Assembly (NCBI GenBank): GCA_023955635.1
Contig: JAMXHR010000010.1
Location: forward strand, 1-64,000
Length of the DNA stretch: 64,000 bases
Direction: 5' to 3'
Origin: Methanosarcina sp. ERenArc_MAG2
Lineage (GTDB): Archaea; Halobacteriota; Methanosarcinia; Methanosarcinales; Methanosarcinaceae
The notes beneath the pieces were generated by a model. The model was not told the origin of the DNA. It ran no database searches and worked only from the letters and a program-made list of their open reading frames with translations. Shown here in pieces: positions 57,049 to 64,000 of this stretch. Position 1 is the stretch's first letter. The number at the start of each line of letters is the position of its first letter. The position numbers and the translations under genes are program-made.

Positions 57049-57849
57049 TTAACGCCAGCAAAGACTCTGGACGAATTCTTTCGTTTTCTCAAAAACAGAA
57101 TCACTTTCCATAAGTGCAGACCCTATCAGCACGGCATCCGCCCCTGCCTGGATTACCCTCCTGACATCCCCTGTACTGTTCATCCCACTCTCACTTATTA
57201 TAAGGTGCCTGGTTCCGTGGTCGAGGTCATATTCCCGGATAAGGGGTGCCAGCTTCTCTGTGGTGCTGAGGTTGATTTTAAGTGTTTCAAAGTCCCTGTT
57301 GTTTATCCCTATAACCCGTGCCCCGGTTTCAAGGGCAGAATGAAGTTCTTTTTTGTTGTGAACCTCAACTAGAGGCTCAAATCCCTTTTCAATGACAAGT
57401 TCGACAAAAAAGCCAAGTTCTTTCCCGAGGATGCCTGCAATCAGGAGCACAAGGTCGCTTTCTGCTTCTTCAAGCTGCAATCTGTCAATAATGAAGTCTT
57501 TCCTGAGAACAGGCAAGCATACGGTTTTTCTGACCGCGTCCAGGTTTTCAAGCGAACCCCGAAACACCCCCGGCTCTGTCAGGACCGAAACTGCAACTGC
57601 TCCGGCTTCTTCCATTTCCCATGCAAGCTCTGCAGCCGTTGCAGGCGGAATATCCCTAAAAGTTTTTCCCGGAGATGCGGGTTTGATCTCCGCAATTACA
57701 GGCACCAGCCCGTCTGCCTTTGCACCTGCCACGGCAGAGAGAAAATCCCTTTTCTCAAACTGCAGCAGGTCTTCAGGGCATTTCTGCGGCTCGAAAGCCC
57801 GGATGCGAGTTTTTGTTGTGTTGAGGATATGGAGGAGTGTATCGTGCAT
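57049..57849 (-). CDS. trpC: Indole-3-glycerol phosphate synthase
   Basis: 266 residues, TIM barrel. PVIAEIKPASPGKTFRDI (catalytic Lys and Glu), VSVLTEPGVFRGSLENL, VLRKDFIIDRLQLEEAE, VIGINNRDFETLKINL, HLIISESGMNSTGDVRRV and DAVLIGSALMESD. First gene of the trp operon. ATG 57849 is preceded by GTGAT a few bases upstream. Confidence 0.96.
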   Translation of the reverse strand: MHDTLLHILNTTKTRIRAFEPQKCPEDLLQFEKRDFLSAVAGAKADGLVPVIAEIKPASPGKTFRDIPPATAAELAWEMEEAGAVAVSVLTEPGVFRGSLENLDAVRKTVCLPVLRKDFIIDRLQLEEAESDLVLLIAGILGKELGFFVELVIEKGFEPLVEVHNKKELHSALETGARVIGINNRDFETLKINLSTTEKLAPLIREYDLDHGTRHLIISESGMNSTGDVRRVIQAGADAVLIGSALMESDSVFEKTKEFVQSLCWR

Positions 57850-57871
57850 TAATCATCACTAACGTATAGTT

Positions 57872-57909
57872 TTGTACAACAAAGTCTAATATGGTACTTT
57901 GTATAAATA
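57872..57909 (-). promoter_or_regulatory. trp operon promoter with TRP-box-like palindrome
   Basis: Read on the minus strand, a TATA box CTATTTATACA lies at 57900-57910. About 22-29 bases downstream the palindrome TTGTACAA (57872-57879) lies over the expected start site; it contains TGTACA, the box bound by TrpY in Methanothermobacter. Between them ACAAAGT (57878-57884) and ACTTTGT (57895-57901) form a second inverted repeat. Repression by a TrpY-like or other regulator at high tryptophan is inferred. Confidence 0.6.
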
Positions 57910-57910
57910 G

Positions 57911-58317
57911 GTTTTGGATGAGGAGGATGGGCAAGGATTAAAAAGTCTTACTTCCAAGAAAGGCAACTCCAGGATGCACAATTCAGCTTATTCCGGATAA
58001 GAATAGCATCTTTCTTCTGTTCTTTCCCCACAGTGAGCTGCTCTCCCAGGCCTGCAAGCGAGAGTAATAAAACAGCTACTTGACGGTTGTTGTCGTAAAA
58101 GAAGGTAAATGGATTTTTAAAGAGATTTTAGAAAAAAACCTATGCATCAACTATTACACAAAAAAGAGAAGAAGAAAAATATCATTAATTGATTTTAACT
58201 GTTATTTTTTCGTCCATTTTTACCCGGTTGATGTTTTGAACCACTCGAATGTCAGTAGATCTCTCAAAGTCCATTTTGACTCAGTAACTCATGCTTTTCT
58301 TCAGGTGTATTTTTACA
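57911..58317. other. Intergenic, no gene seen
   Basis: The short motif AACCTATGCATCA occurs at 58138-58150. Otherwise no frame, repeat or RNA was recognised. Its right part fades into the decayed IS1-type copy. Confidence 0.4.
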
Positions 58318-59020
58318 CTTAAGGCCTTTTTCATCTTTGTATGTTAATCTTCCATGTTCTCTACAGAAATTAAAAGGCGCGCATAGGGAATCACTCTACT
58401 TAAACGCTTTATTTCTTTGAGAATCCTATCGTCTTCCTTGAAACTCTATTATTTTTCTGCCTGAATGCTAAGTCTTGCCTGGAGTAAACTTGTCGAGATC
58501 TCACTTTTCGATATTTTTTCCAAATATAATTTTCTTGACGATCTTCTGTAACTTTCCCCTCTTTCTTTTTTGATTACATTAGCGTATCTAAAGTCATAAA
58601 AAAACACATTTTGGTTTCTGTGGTCTCCCCTCTTACCTGTTTTTGGTAGATCCAGATCTTTCATGAAATTTTCTTTACTTTATCACATTGCTTTGAATCA
58701 CGACTTAACCATCTACTTACGGTAGCTGGCTCTATCCCCAATACATCGGCAATAGCTTTTTCACTCATTCCCGTAATGGCCATTTTCAGGGCTGAATCGA
58801 TAATAGATTCTTCTTTGCGAAGATCATAATAGAAAGTGCCTGTATGGTCACAGAAAACTTTTCCACAGTGGCGACAAATGTATTTTCGGGTTTTTTCTCC
58901 ACGGCTTATGGAAGTTCCATTTCCTACAACATTGCCCTGGTCAGTAACACCATAAAATTCACAATCCTTATTTGGACAAGCAACGCTAGTGAATTGTGGT
59001 TTAGGACCTCGTTTCCCCAT
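58318..59020 (-). pseudogene. Decayed IS1-type transposase, copy 1
   Basis: The start MGKRGPKPQFTSVACPNKD (ATG 59020) and zinc-ribbon/HTH part are good to KQCDKVKK; the middle with the first catalytic Asp is deleted. The tail pieces (LPKTGKRGDHRNQNVFFYDF, RSSRKLYLEKISKSEISTSL, then LTFRQ-like) lie in broken frames up to about 58318. It is a close relative of the intact copy at 59377 in opposite orientation. Dead. Confidence 0.8.
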
Positions 59021-59131
59021 AGAGATTATTATCCCGCTACTATTATATATTATCAACTGAATTAAAATGGACTACCAAAATCAGGTAAAAGATAAAATAT
59101 TTTATAGTTACTCATATTTTTGAGGGTCCCA

Positions 59132-59179
59132 AGTGGTATGAATAGCCTTTGATAAAGTGATATGAATAGCCTTTGATAA
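59132..59179 (+). repeat. 24-bp unit in tandem, two copies
   Basis: AGTGGTATGAATAGCCTTTG-ATAA and AGTGATATGAATAGCCTTTG-ATAA stand head to tail between the two IS1-type copies. One mismatch. Simple local duplication. Confidence 0.85.
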
Positions 59180-59309
59180 TATATTTAGAAAATTATTTTC
59201 CATAACTTTAGTTGATTATTGCTTTTATTTTGAAGCAACAAAATTTTATTTAAGTTCTGCTGAATTATGAATGCAAAAATTGAGTCTCTAAAGAGCTTAT
59301 TTAAATACA

Positions 59310-60488
59310 GACAAAAACATTGATGGTCAATTTGTATTCGATTGGTATTATATATTATAAATTATATGTATATCTTATGGGGAAAAGAGGTCCAACACCA
59401 CAATTTACTAACGTTTCCTGTCCGAACAAAGACTGTGAGCTCTATGGTCTTAGTGATCAAGGCAATGTTATTGGAAATGGAACTTACATAAGCCGTGGAG
59501 AAAAAACAAGAAGATATCTTTGCCGTCATTGCGGCAAAGCTTTTTGTGACCATACAGACACTTTTTATCATGATCTTCGCAAAGATGAGAAAACTATCGA
59601 TTTAGCTCTAAAAATGTCTATGAAAGGTATGAGCATTGAAGCCATTTCCGATGTTTTAGAGGTACAACCTGCCAGTATAAAGCGATGGTTAGTTCGCGCA
59701 TCTGAACAATGCGATAAAGTAAATGATGTTATGATGAAGAACCTGGATGTTCCAAAGATAGAAATGGACGAACTGTGGGTAATAATCCAAAAAAGAGTTC
59801 CACGGATGAAAGATTACGAAGATGATGGGCCATGGATGTGGGTAGCTTTTGTACCAGGTTGCAGGCTAATACTTTACTTTTTAATAGGTCCAAGAAAACA
59901 GTATGTTGCAGACAAGTTGGTTGAATTAGTTAATAAACGTCTTTCGGATAAAATTCCTGTTTTTGTCACAGATGGGTTGAACTTTTATAGAGAAGCTCTT
60001 TTGAAACAATTTGGAGTTTTGAGCGAGTTTCCAAGAACTGGGAAAAAAGGAAGACCAAAGAAAACAAAAATCGTTCCCTCTGATGATTTAAGGTATGCAC
60101 AGGTAGTCAAAACAAGAAAAAATGGGGTACTTGAGAAAGTAGAGAAGAAGATCATCTTTGGAGAAGATATTGATCAAAGCGAAATCTCAACAACTTTACT
60201 TGAAAGACAAAACCTGACTTTTAGACAGGATAACAACAGAGTTTCAAGGAAAACAATAGGGTTTTCAAAAATGAAAGAATGGTTAGAGTATCAAATGAAG
60301 TTATATTGTACACATTTTAACTTCTGTAGAGGTCATGGAGGATTAAGGTACAAAGATGAAAGAGGGGTTGAATGTAAAAATACACCGGCAAGAGAGGCAG
60401 GGATTATTGAATCAAAGTGGACTTTAAGGGAACTATTGAAATTTAGGTGTGTCAAAACATCAATCGGATAAAGATGGACCATCAAAAC
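59310..60488 (+). mobile_element. IS1-type insertion sequence, intact copy 2
   Basis: The ends TTGATGGTCAATTT (near 59312) and GATGGACCATCAA (60473-60485) are imperfect inverted repeats; the decayed copy at 58318 ends in the related ATGGACTACCAAAA (59067-59080). I see no clear target duplication. Contains one uninterrupted transposase, without a frameshift window. Confidence 0.7.
59377..60471 (+). CDS. IS1-type transposase, single frame
   Basis: I start at ATG 59377 (MGKRGPTPQFTNVSCPNK) to match copy 1. 364 residues: zinc ribbon (CPNKDC...CRHCG), HTH (MSIEAISDVLEVQPASIKRW), then DDE core IEMDELWVIIQKRVP (Asp), VFVTDGLNFYREAL (Asp) and the C-terminal ERQNLTFRQDNNRVSRKTIG (Glu) with FSKMKEW, as in IS1 InsB. 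Here InsA and InsB are fused in one frame. Intact and probably functional. Confidence 0.9.
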   Translation: MGKRGPTPQFTNVSCPNKDCELYGLSDQGNVIGNGTYISRGEKTRRYLCRHCGKAFCDHTDTFYHDLRKDEKTIDLALKMSMKGMSIEAISDVLEVQPASIKRWLVRASEQCDKVNDVMMKNLDVPKIEMDELWVIIQKRVPRMKDYEDDGPWMWVAFVPGCRLILYFLIGPRKQYVADKLVELVNKRLSDKIPVFVTDGLNFYREALLKQFGVLSEFPRTGKKGRPKKTKIVPSDDLRYAQVVKTRKNGVLEKVEKKIIFGEDIDQSEISTTLLERQNLTFRQDNNRVSRKTIGFSKMKEWLEYQMKLYCTHFNFCRGHGGLRYKDERGVECKNTPAREAGIIESKWTLRELLKFRCVKTSIG

Positions 60489-60547
60489 ATTTACATCTTG
60501 AAATATAGAGTGAAAAAAATTTACAGAGAAATAGGAAATAGTAGCTC

Positions 60548-61699
60548 ATGAATGTAGTATTGTCGAAGTATAGATTGTATGCTCCTGAAATAAAGTCTAT
60601 TTTGTTGATGTTCTTCAGTACACGAATTATTTTGAGTATAATCGGAGTGCTTTCTCGTAAAATCGCACAACCTCATACAAGCCCATCCTCTTTGAGCGGG
60701 AATATCTGGTTGGATATCTGGGGAGTTTGGGATACAGGCTGGTATCTGGATATTTCTCAACGTGGTTATACTTCTGGGGCTCTGGACCAACTGGGTATAC
60801 ATCAGACAAATATTGCGTTTTTTCCTCTGTATCCCTTACTTATGAGATTTCTGGGTTCAATTGTAGGGAATCATTATATTGCTGGCTTAATAATATCAAA
60901 TTTTTGTTTAATAGTTTCCTGTTTTTATTTATACAGATTGGTAAGGCTTGATTCCGATGAGGCCAGCGCTCTTAAATCGGTAAAATATCTGCTTCTTTTT
61001 CCGGTTTCGTTCATCTTTTCAGGCGTTTTCACCGAATCGCTGTACCTTACCCTTACTTTGATGTGCTTCTACTATGCCAGGACATATAAATGGCAGCTGG
61101 TTGGAATAACAGGGTTCTTTTTATCTTTAACAAGATCTGTTGGTGTTCTTGTTTTTTTACCTTTACTTTACGAAGGTCTCATGCAGTTGCTAAAAGAAAA
61201 CGAAGATTTAAAGAGTTTTAAAAACTCCAGGGACAAGATACTGCCTCTATTTTATCTCTCATTAATTCCTCTTGGAATAATTTCTTTCATGATCTTTAAC
61301 TACTATCTAACTGGAGACTATATGGCTTTTGCACATGCTCAGGTAATGTGGCAAAGGCATACTGCAAACCCTCTACTGGTTCTTATCAATGGTTACCACG
61401 GAAATCTTTACACAGCCTTTGAGGCAGCTTTTGCCACTATTTTTATTTATATGTTTATACTATTTTATAGAAATATCCGATTTTCTTACTGGTTATTTGG
61501 TATGTATTCTATTTTTGTTCCACTTTCTACCGGAATCCAGTCTATGCCCAGATTTATTCTTGTGATTTTCCCTATTTACATTCTTTTTGCTAACATTACT
61601 AAAAACCGTATTTCAGAAGATCTTGTTACGATATCTTTCGCTCTTCTGCAGGGTTTTTTGATGGTATTCTGGACTAACAGTTTTTATCTGGTGGTATGA
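60548..61699 (+). CDS. PIG-V-like (GT-C) mannosyltransferase
   Basis: 383 residues, about nine membrane helices. The loop between helices 1 and 2 has WGVWDTGWYLDISQRGY (near 57-73), the WD-x-x-W-Y signature of PIG-V/GT76-like enzymes; IAFFPLYPLLMRFLG and FTESLYLTLTLMCFYYAR follow. Uses a dolichol-phosphate-linked mannose on the outer membrane face. The DPM1-GtrA gene 83 bases downstream would supply the lipid-linked sugar. Confidence 0.85.
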   Translation: MNVVLSKYRLYAPEIKSILLMFFSTRIILSIIGVLSRKIAQPHTSPSSLSGNIWLDIWGVWDTGWYLDISQRGYTSGALDQLGIHQTNIAFFPLYPLLMRFLGSIVGNHYIAGLIISNFCLIVSCFYLYRLVRLDSDEASALKSVKYLLLFPVSFIFSGVFTESLYLTLTLMCFYYARTYKWQLVGITGFFLSLTRSVGVLVFLPLLYEGLMQLLKENEDLKSFKNSRDKILPLFYLSLIPLGIISFMIFNYYLTGDYMAFAHAQVMWQRHTANPLLVLINGYHGNLYTAFEAAFATIFIYMFILFYRNIRFSYWLFGMYSIFVPLSTGIQSMPRFILVIFPIYILFANITKNRISEDLVTISFALLQGFLMVFWTNSFYLVV

Positions 61700-61782
61700 G
61701 TAGGAGGATGTGAGAATTTTTAACGGGGGTTTGCAGTTAATATGAATTCTATATCAGGTATAATTTATAGTTTGGAGTCAAA

Positions 61783-62912
61783 ATGCACGCTCAGTATGAA
61801 ATAACAGTAATTATCCCTACCTTTAATGAAGAGGTCAATATTGCCAACATAATCGAGGCTGTGAATTCGATTCTTTCGGCAAATAATATTTGTGGGGAGA
61901 TTCTTGTTGTTGATGACGAATCTCGCGATAAGACTATCAGAATTGTCCAGGATCTCACATTGAAGTTTAATAATCTAAAGATTATTGTCAGGCATGCAGA
62001 CCACGGACTTTCGCAATCCGTAGTAGAGGGTTTCAATCAGGCAAATTCGGATATTCTTCTGGTAATCGATGCCGATTTATCCCATCCTCCAATATTAATT
62101 CCTCGTTTTTATGAAGAAATAAAAAAAGGAGCCGATATTGTCATAGGAAGCCGGTATACCAGAGGGGGAGGAATTAAACAGTGGCCTCTTAAGCGCCGGG
62201 TTCTGTCTCTTGGAGCAACAGGCATGGGAAGGATACTATTCCCGGGATTACAGACCCTGTAAGCGGATTTTTTGCTCTTAGAAAAGAAGTGATTTCCGGA
62301 GCTCAACTTCACCCCAGAGGTTATAAGATCCTAATGGAAGTTCTTGGCAAGGGACGATGGAAATCCGTTTTCGAAATTCCATTTACGTTTACGGACAGAC
62401 AGCATGGAGAGAGCAAGCTTACCTCTTGCATTATAAACGATTATGTGAAACAGATTTTAATTATCACTGAATATTCTCTTACTTTCCGCAATAACCAGGT
62501 CTGGAACGAATGGAAGAAAATCATAAAGTTCGATTTTGTCGGACTGTCAGGAGTGCTCGTGAATATAGGTTTTCTGTATTTGTTTACTGAATATATGGGC
62601 CTTTATTATATCATAGCCAGCATAGTAGCGATTGAAATATCCATTCTGAGTAATTTTCTCCTGAATGATTGCTGGACATTCAAACTAAAGGATGAAGTGA
62701 ATTCTTATACACAGAACCGATTTCAGAGGTTTTTTTCTTTCCAATGTGTCTCAATTATCGGGCTTATAATTAATATAGGAATATTATACTTTTTAACAGA
62801 TTTTTTCGGAATTTATTATCTTGTTTCGAACATCATCGGAATATTAATTGTTTTTTTCTGGAACTATCTAATAAACAGGCACATTACATGGAAACTAAGA
62901 ACTTACGGATAA
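61783..62912 (+). CDS. DPM1-type glycosyltransferase fused to GtrA domain (single-base break)
   Basis: The reconstructed product is about 377 residues. GT2 catalytic domain: VIIPTFNEEVNIANI, ILVVDDESRDKT, the Asp-rich VIDADLSHPPIL, GSRYTRGGGIKQWP and, after the break, DPVSGFFALRKEV and RQHGESKL. The C-terminal GtrA-like domain has four membrane helices (FDFVGLSGVLVNIGFLYLF to the final IGILIVFFWNYLINRHITWK). The frame is lost at G3 (62244-62246); G4 gives RILFPGITDPVSGFF. It makes dolichol-phosphate mannose or glucose and may flip it. Confidence 0.9.
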
Positions 62913-63059
62913 AAAAGTAAAAGGATATGCCGTACGAAAACAATGTCAGAACTCTTTCATTAATCACAGGCATCACCGCAGGCGTACTGGCTGTTGTGGA
63001 AAATAATTTCGGCTGAAGCCTTGAACTCTTCAAATATCCCTGATATATCTGCTTCAGCT
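62913..63059. other. Intergenic before CRISPR relic
   Basis: No gene. A stretch ending CCTTGAAC near 63026 might be a further, very degraded CRISPR repeat because the following gap (33 bases) is spacer-sized, but the match is weak. Confidence 0.3.
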
Positions 63060-63242
63060 TTATGGTTATTTGGAGTGCAAAACCAAGAATTGAAACCGAA
63101 GCCCTTGGGAGTATTTCGGAGACTTTGGATAATTCGCGAGCAAGATGCACTAAAATAAGGATTGAAACTTTTTGTTATTATTGCTTCGATTTCTCCATCA
63201 GTAGGATTGGCGAGCAAGATGTACAAAAACAAGAATGAAAAA
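63060..63242 (+). CRISPR. Relic of a type I-B-like CRISPR array, three repeats
   Basis: The middle repeat (63132-63168, 37 bases) begins ATTCGCGAGCAAGATGCAC and ends AAGGATTGAAAC, which matches from memory the subtype I-B repeat of M. mazei, with its 8-base ATTGAAAC handle. The left repeat (63060-63096) keeps AAGAATTGAAAC but is degraded upstream; the right (63206-63242) begins ATTGGCGAGCAAGATGTAC and ends CAAGAATGAAAAA. Spacers are 35 bases (63097-63131) and 37 bases (63169-63205), the right size. No cas gene or leader is in the window, so this is a dead or orphan fragment. Confidence 0.7.
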
Positions 63243-63462
63243 CTATTTTGAATTTCTTTTTTAGTGACTCGGACAAAAATCAGGCATAAAGAGATTAAAA
63301 TTTATATGATTTTGGTTTGTTATTGATTTAAATGCTATGACGATTATAAAAATATAAAGTAATAAATACGCGAAAGAAACAACTTCAAAACAAAACCCTA
63401 TGCACGAAGTTGGAAAAGTAAATCACGTAACTATCTAATATATTTAAATCATGTGATCCACC

Positions 63463-63750
63463 ATGCCCAGAAAATACATCAACAAAACAACCCACTTCAT
63501 CCTCCACGATGACGGCACATTCGACGTTTATATTAATAAGAAATTCAAAGATTGTGGACTCTATGAGGAAACCCCGGACACGGTAAAATTAGATTATTTT
63601 AAACATTCTTCAATATTTATAAAAGACGAAGGATGCTTAATTTCTGAGAACTGCAGAATTTGGTTAGAGGACAGAATGATTAGTGTTCCTGGTGGTATTC
63701 TTAATAATGGAGTGTTCATACCTCATAGTGAGAGTAGGAGTACGATCTAA
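63463..63750 (+). CDS. Small hypothetical protein
   Basis: 95 residues, acidic and aromatic-rich, no membrane segment or known motif (MPRKYINKTTHFILHDDG, YINKKFKDCGLYEETP, WLEDRMISVPGGILNNG). The predicted fold is all beta. A TATA-like AATATATTTAAATC lies about 25 bases before the ATG, indicating a short leader. No family recognised; the base composition matches local chromosomal DNA. Confidence 0.6.
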   Translation: MPRKYINKTTHFILHDDGTFDVYINKKFKDCGLYEETPDTVKLDYFKHSSIFIKDEGCLISENCRIWLEDRMISVPGGILNNGVFIPHSESRSTI

Positions 63751-64000
63751 AATATATTGAAATCTATGTCTATAAAAATGTGTGAAGCTGCAAAAAAAGA
63801 ATTGATTTTATAGAGGGCTCTTATTGAAAAGAGAATAAACATGACTGAAAGTTAAAAATCAGGTTTTAGAGAGATTGAAACTTTTTTACAGCTCTAATTA
63901 TATCTTTTATTAGATTGAAAAGGAATCCATTTTTTGAATTTTTTCGCCCTAATGGAAAAATAGTTTTCTGTAATTACACATGCTTCTTTTACGTCAGAAT
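63751..64000. other. Window end, no gene seen
   Basis: AT-rich. GAGATTGAAAC at 63868-63878 looks like a CRISPR handle but has no repeat around it. Nothing else recognised. Confidence 0.35.

Noticed and set aside
62960..63232. Minus-strand frames across the CRISPR relic
   Set aside because: They run through repeats and spacers and have no gene-like features.
63868..63878. GAGATTGAAAC as a fourth CRISPR repeat
   Set aside because: Only the last 8-10 bases match; the upstream sequence has no resemblance to the repeat and spacing from the relic is far too large.

Overview
The window reads as a Methanosarcina-type archaeal chromosome. The evidence is topoisomerase VI (top6B-top6A), AT-rich TATA-type promoters, GGAGG/GGTGAT ribosome binding sites, a full trp operon, PIG-V/DPM-GtrA glycosylation genes, the characteristic load of IS701, IS1, IS630, IS1634 and ISL3-type elements with many MITEs, and a relic of a CRISPR array whose repeat resembles the subtype I-B repeat I recall from M. 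mazei. No rRNA or tRNA gene was recognised.

Layout. 0-3.5 kb: a decayed membrane-anchored protein, then a minus-strand operon of an AbrB-fold regulator, hgcA and hgcB (mercury methylation) behind a TATA box lying inside an inverted repeat. 3.5-10.4 kb: a NifH-like gene destroyed by an IS701-type element (exact 5-bp target duplication) and an IS1-type element, then top6B-top6A, an IS701 remnant and two well-bounded MITEs. 10.4-17.3 kb: pncB, a PLP lyase, a DJ-1/PfpI protein, an exported protein cut by an IS630-type element, and a flavin-binding gene split by a MITE. 17.3-32.8 kb: a 1279-residue SIR2-domain protein (candidate defence gene), a membrane metallopeptidase-like protein, a SET-domain protein, a TauE/SafE permease, enolase, an HTH regulator, a PPC protein, an ABC ATPase, two DMT transporters and a B12-dependent ribonucleotide reductase. 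32.8-42.9 kb: MITEs and transposase wrecks around a compact metal/thiol locus (ArsR, ArsP-like permease, mini-thioredoxin, DGC zinc protein, Cys-rich protein) and a helical-repeat protein; an intact IS1634-type element follows. 42.9-49 kb: a surface-glycan or small-molecule locus (carbamoyltransferase, glycosyltransferase, methyltransferase, polysaccharide deacetylase, PP-loop ATPase). 49.7-57.9 kb: a second helical-repeat protein and the minus-strand trpCBADFEG operon with a TGTACA box at its promoter. 58-64 kb: two divergent IS1-type copies, a PIG-V mannosyltransferase, a DPM1-GtrA fusion, the CRISPR relic and a small orphan gene.

About 17 genes here, including essential-looking trp genes, are each split by the loss of one base, nearly always in a run of A/T or G/C. 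This pattern looks like consensus error in homopolymers rather than biology. I therefore give the reconstructed full-length span for those genes and say so in each entry. The insertions by IS elements and MITEs have target duplications and are real.
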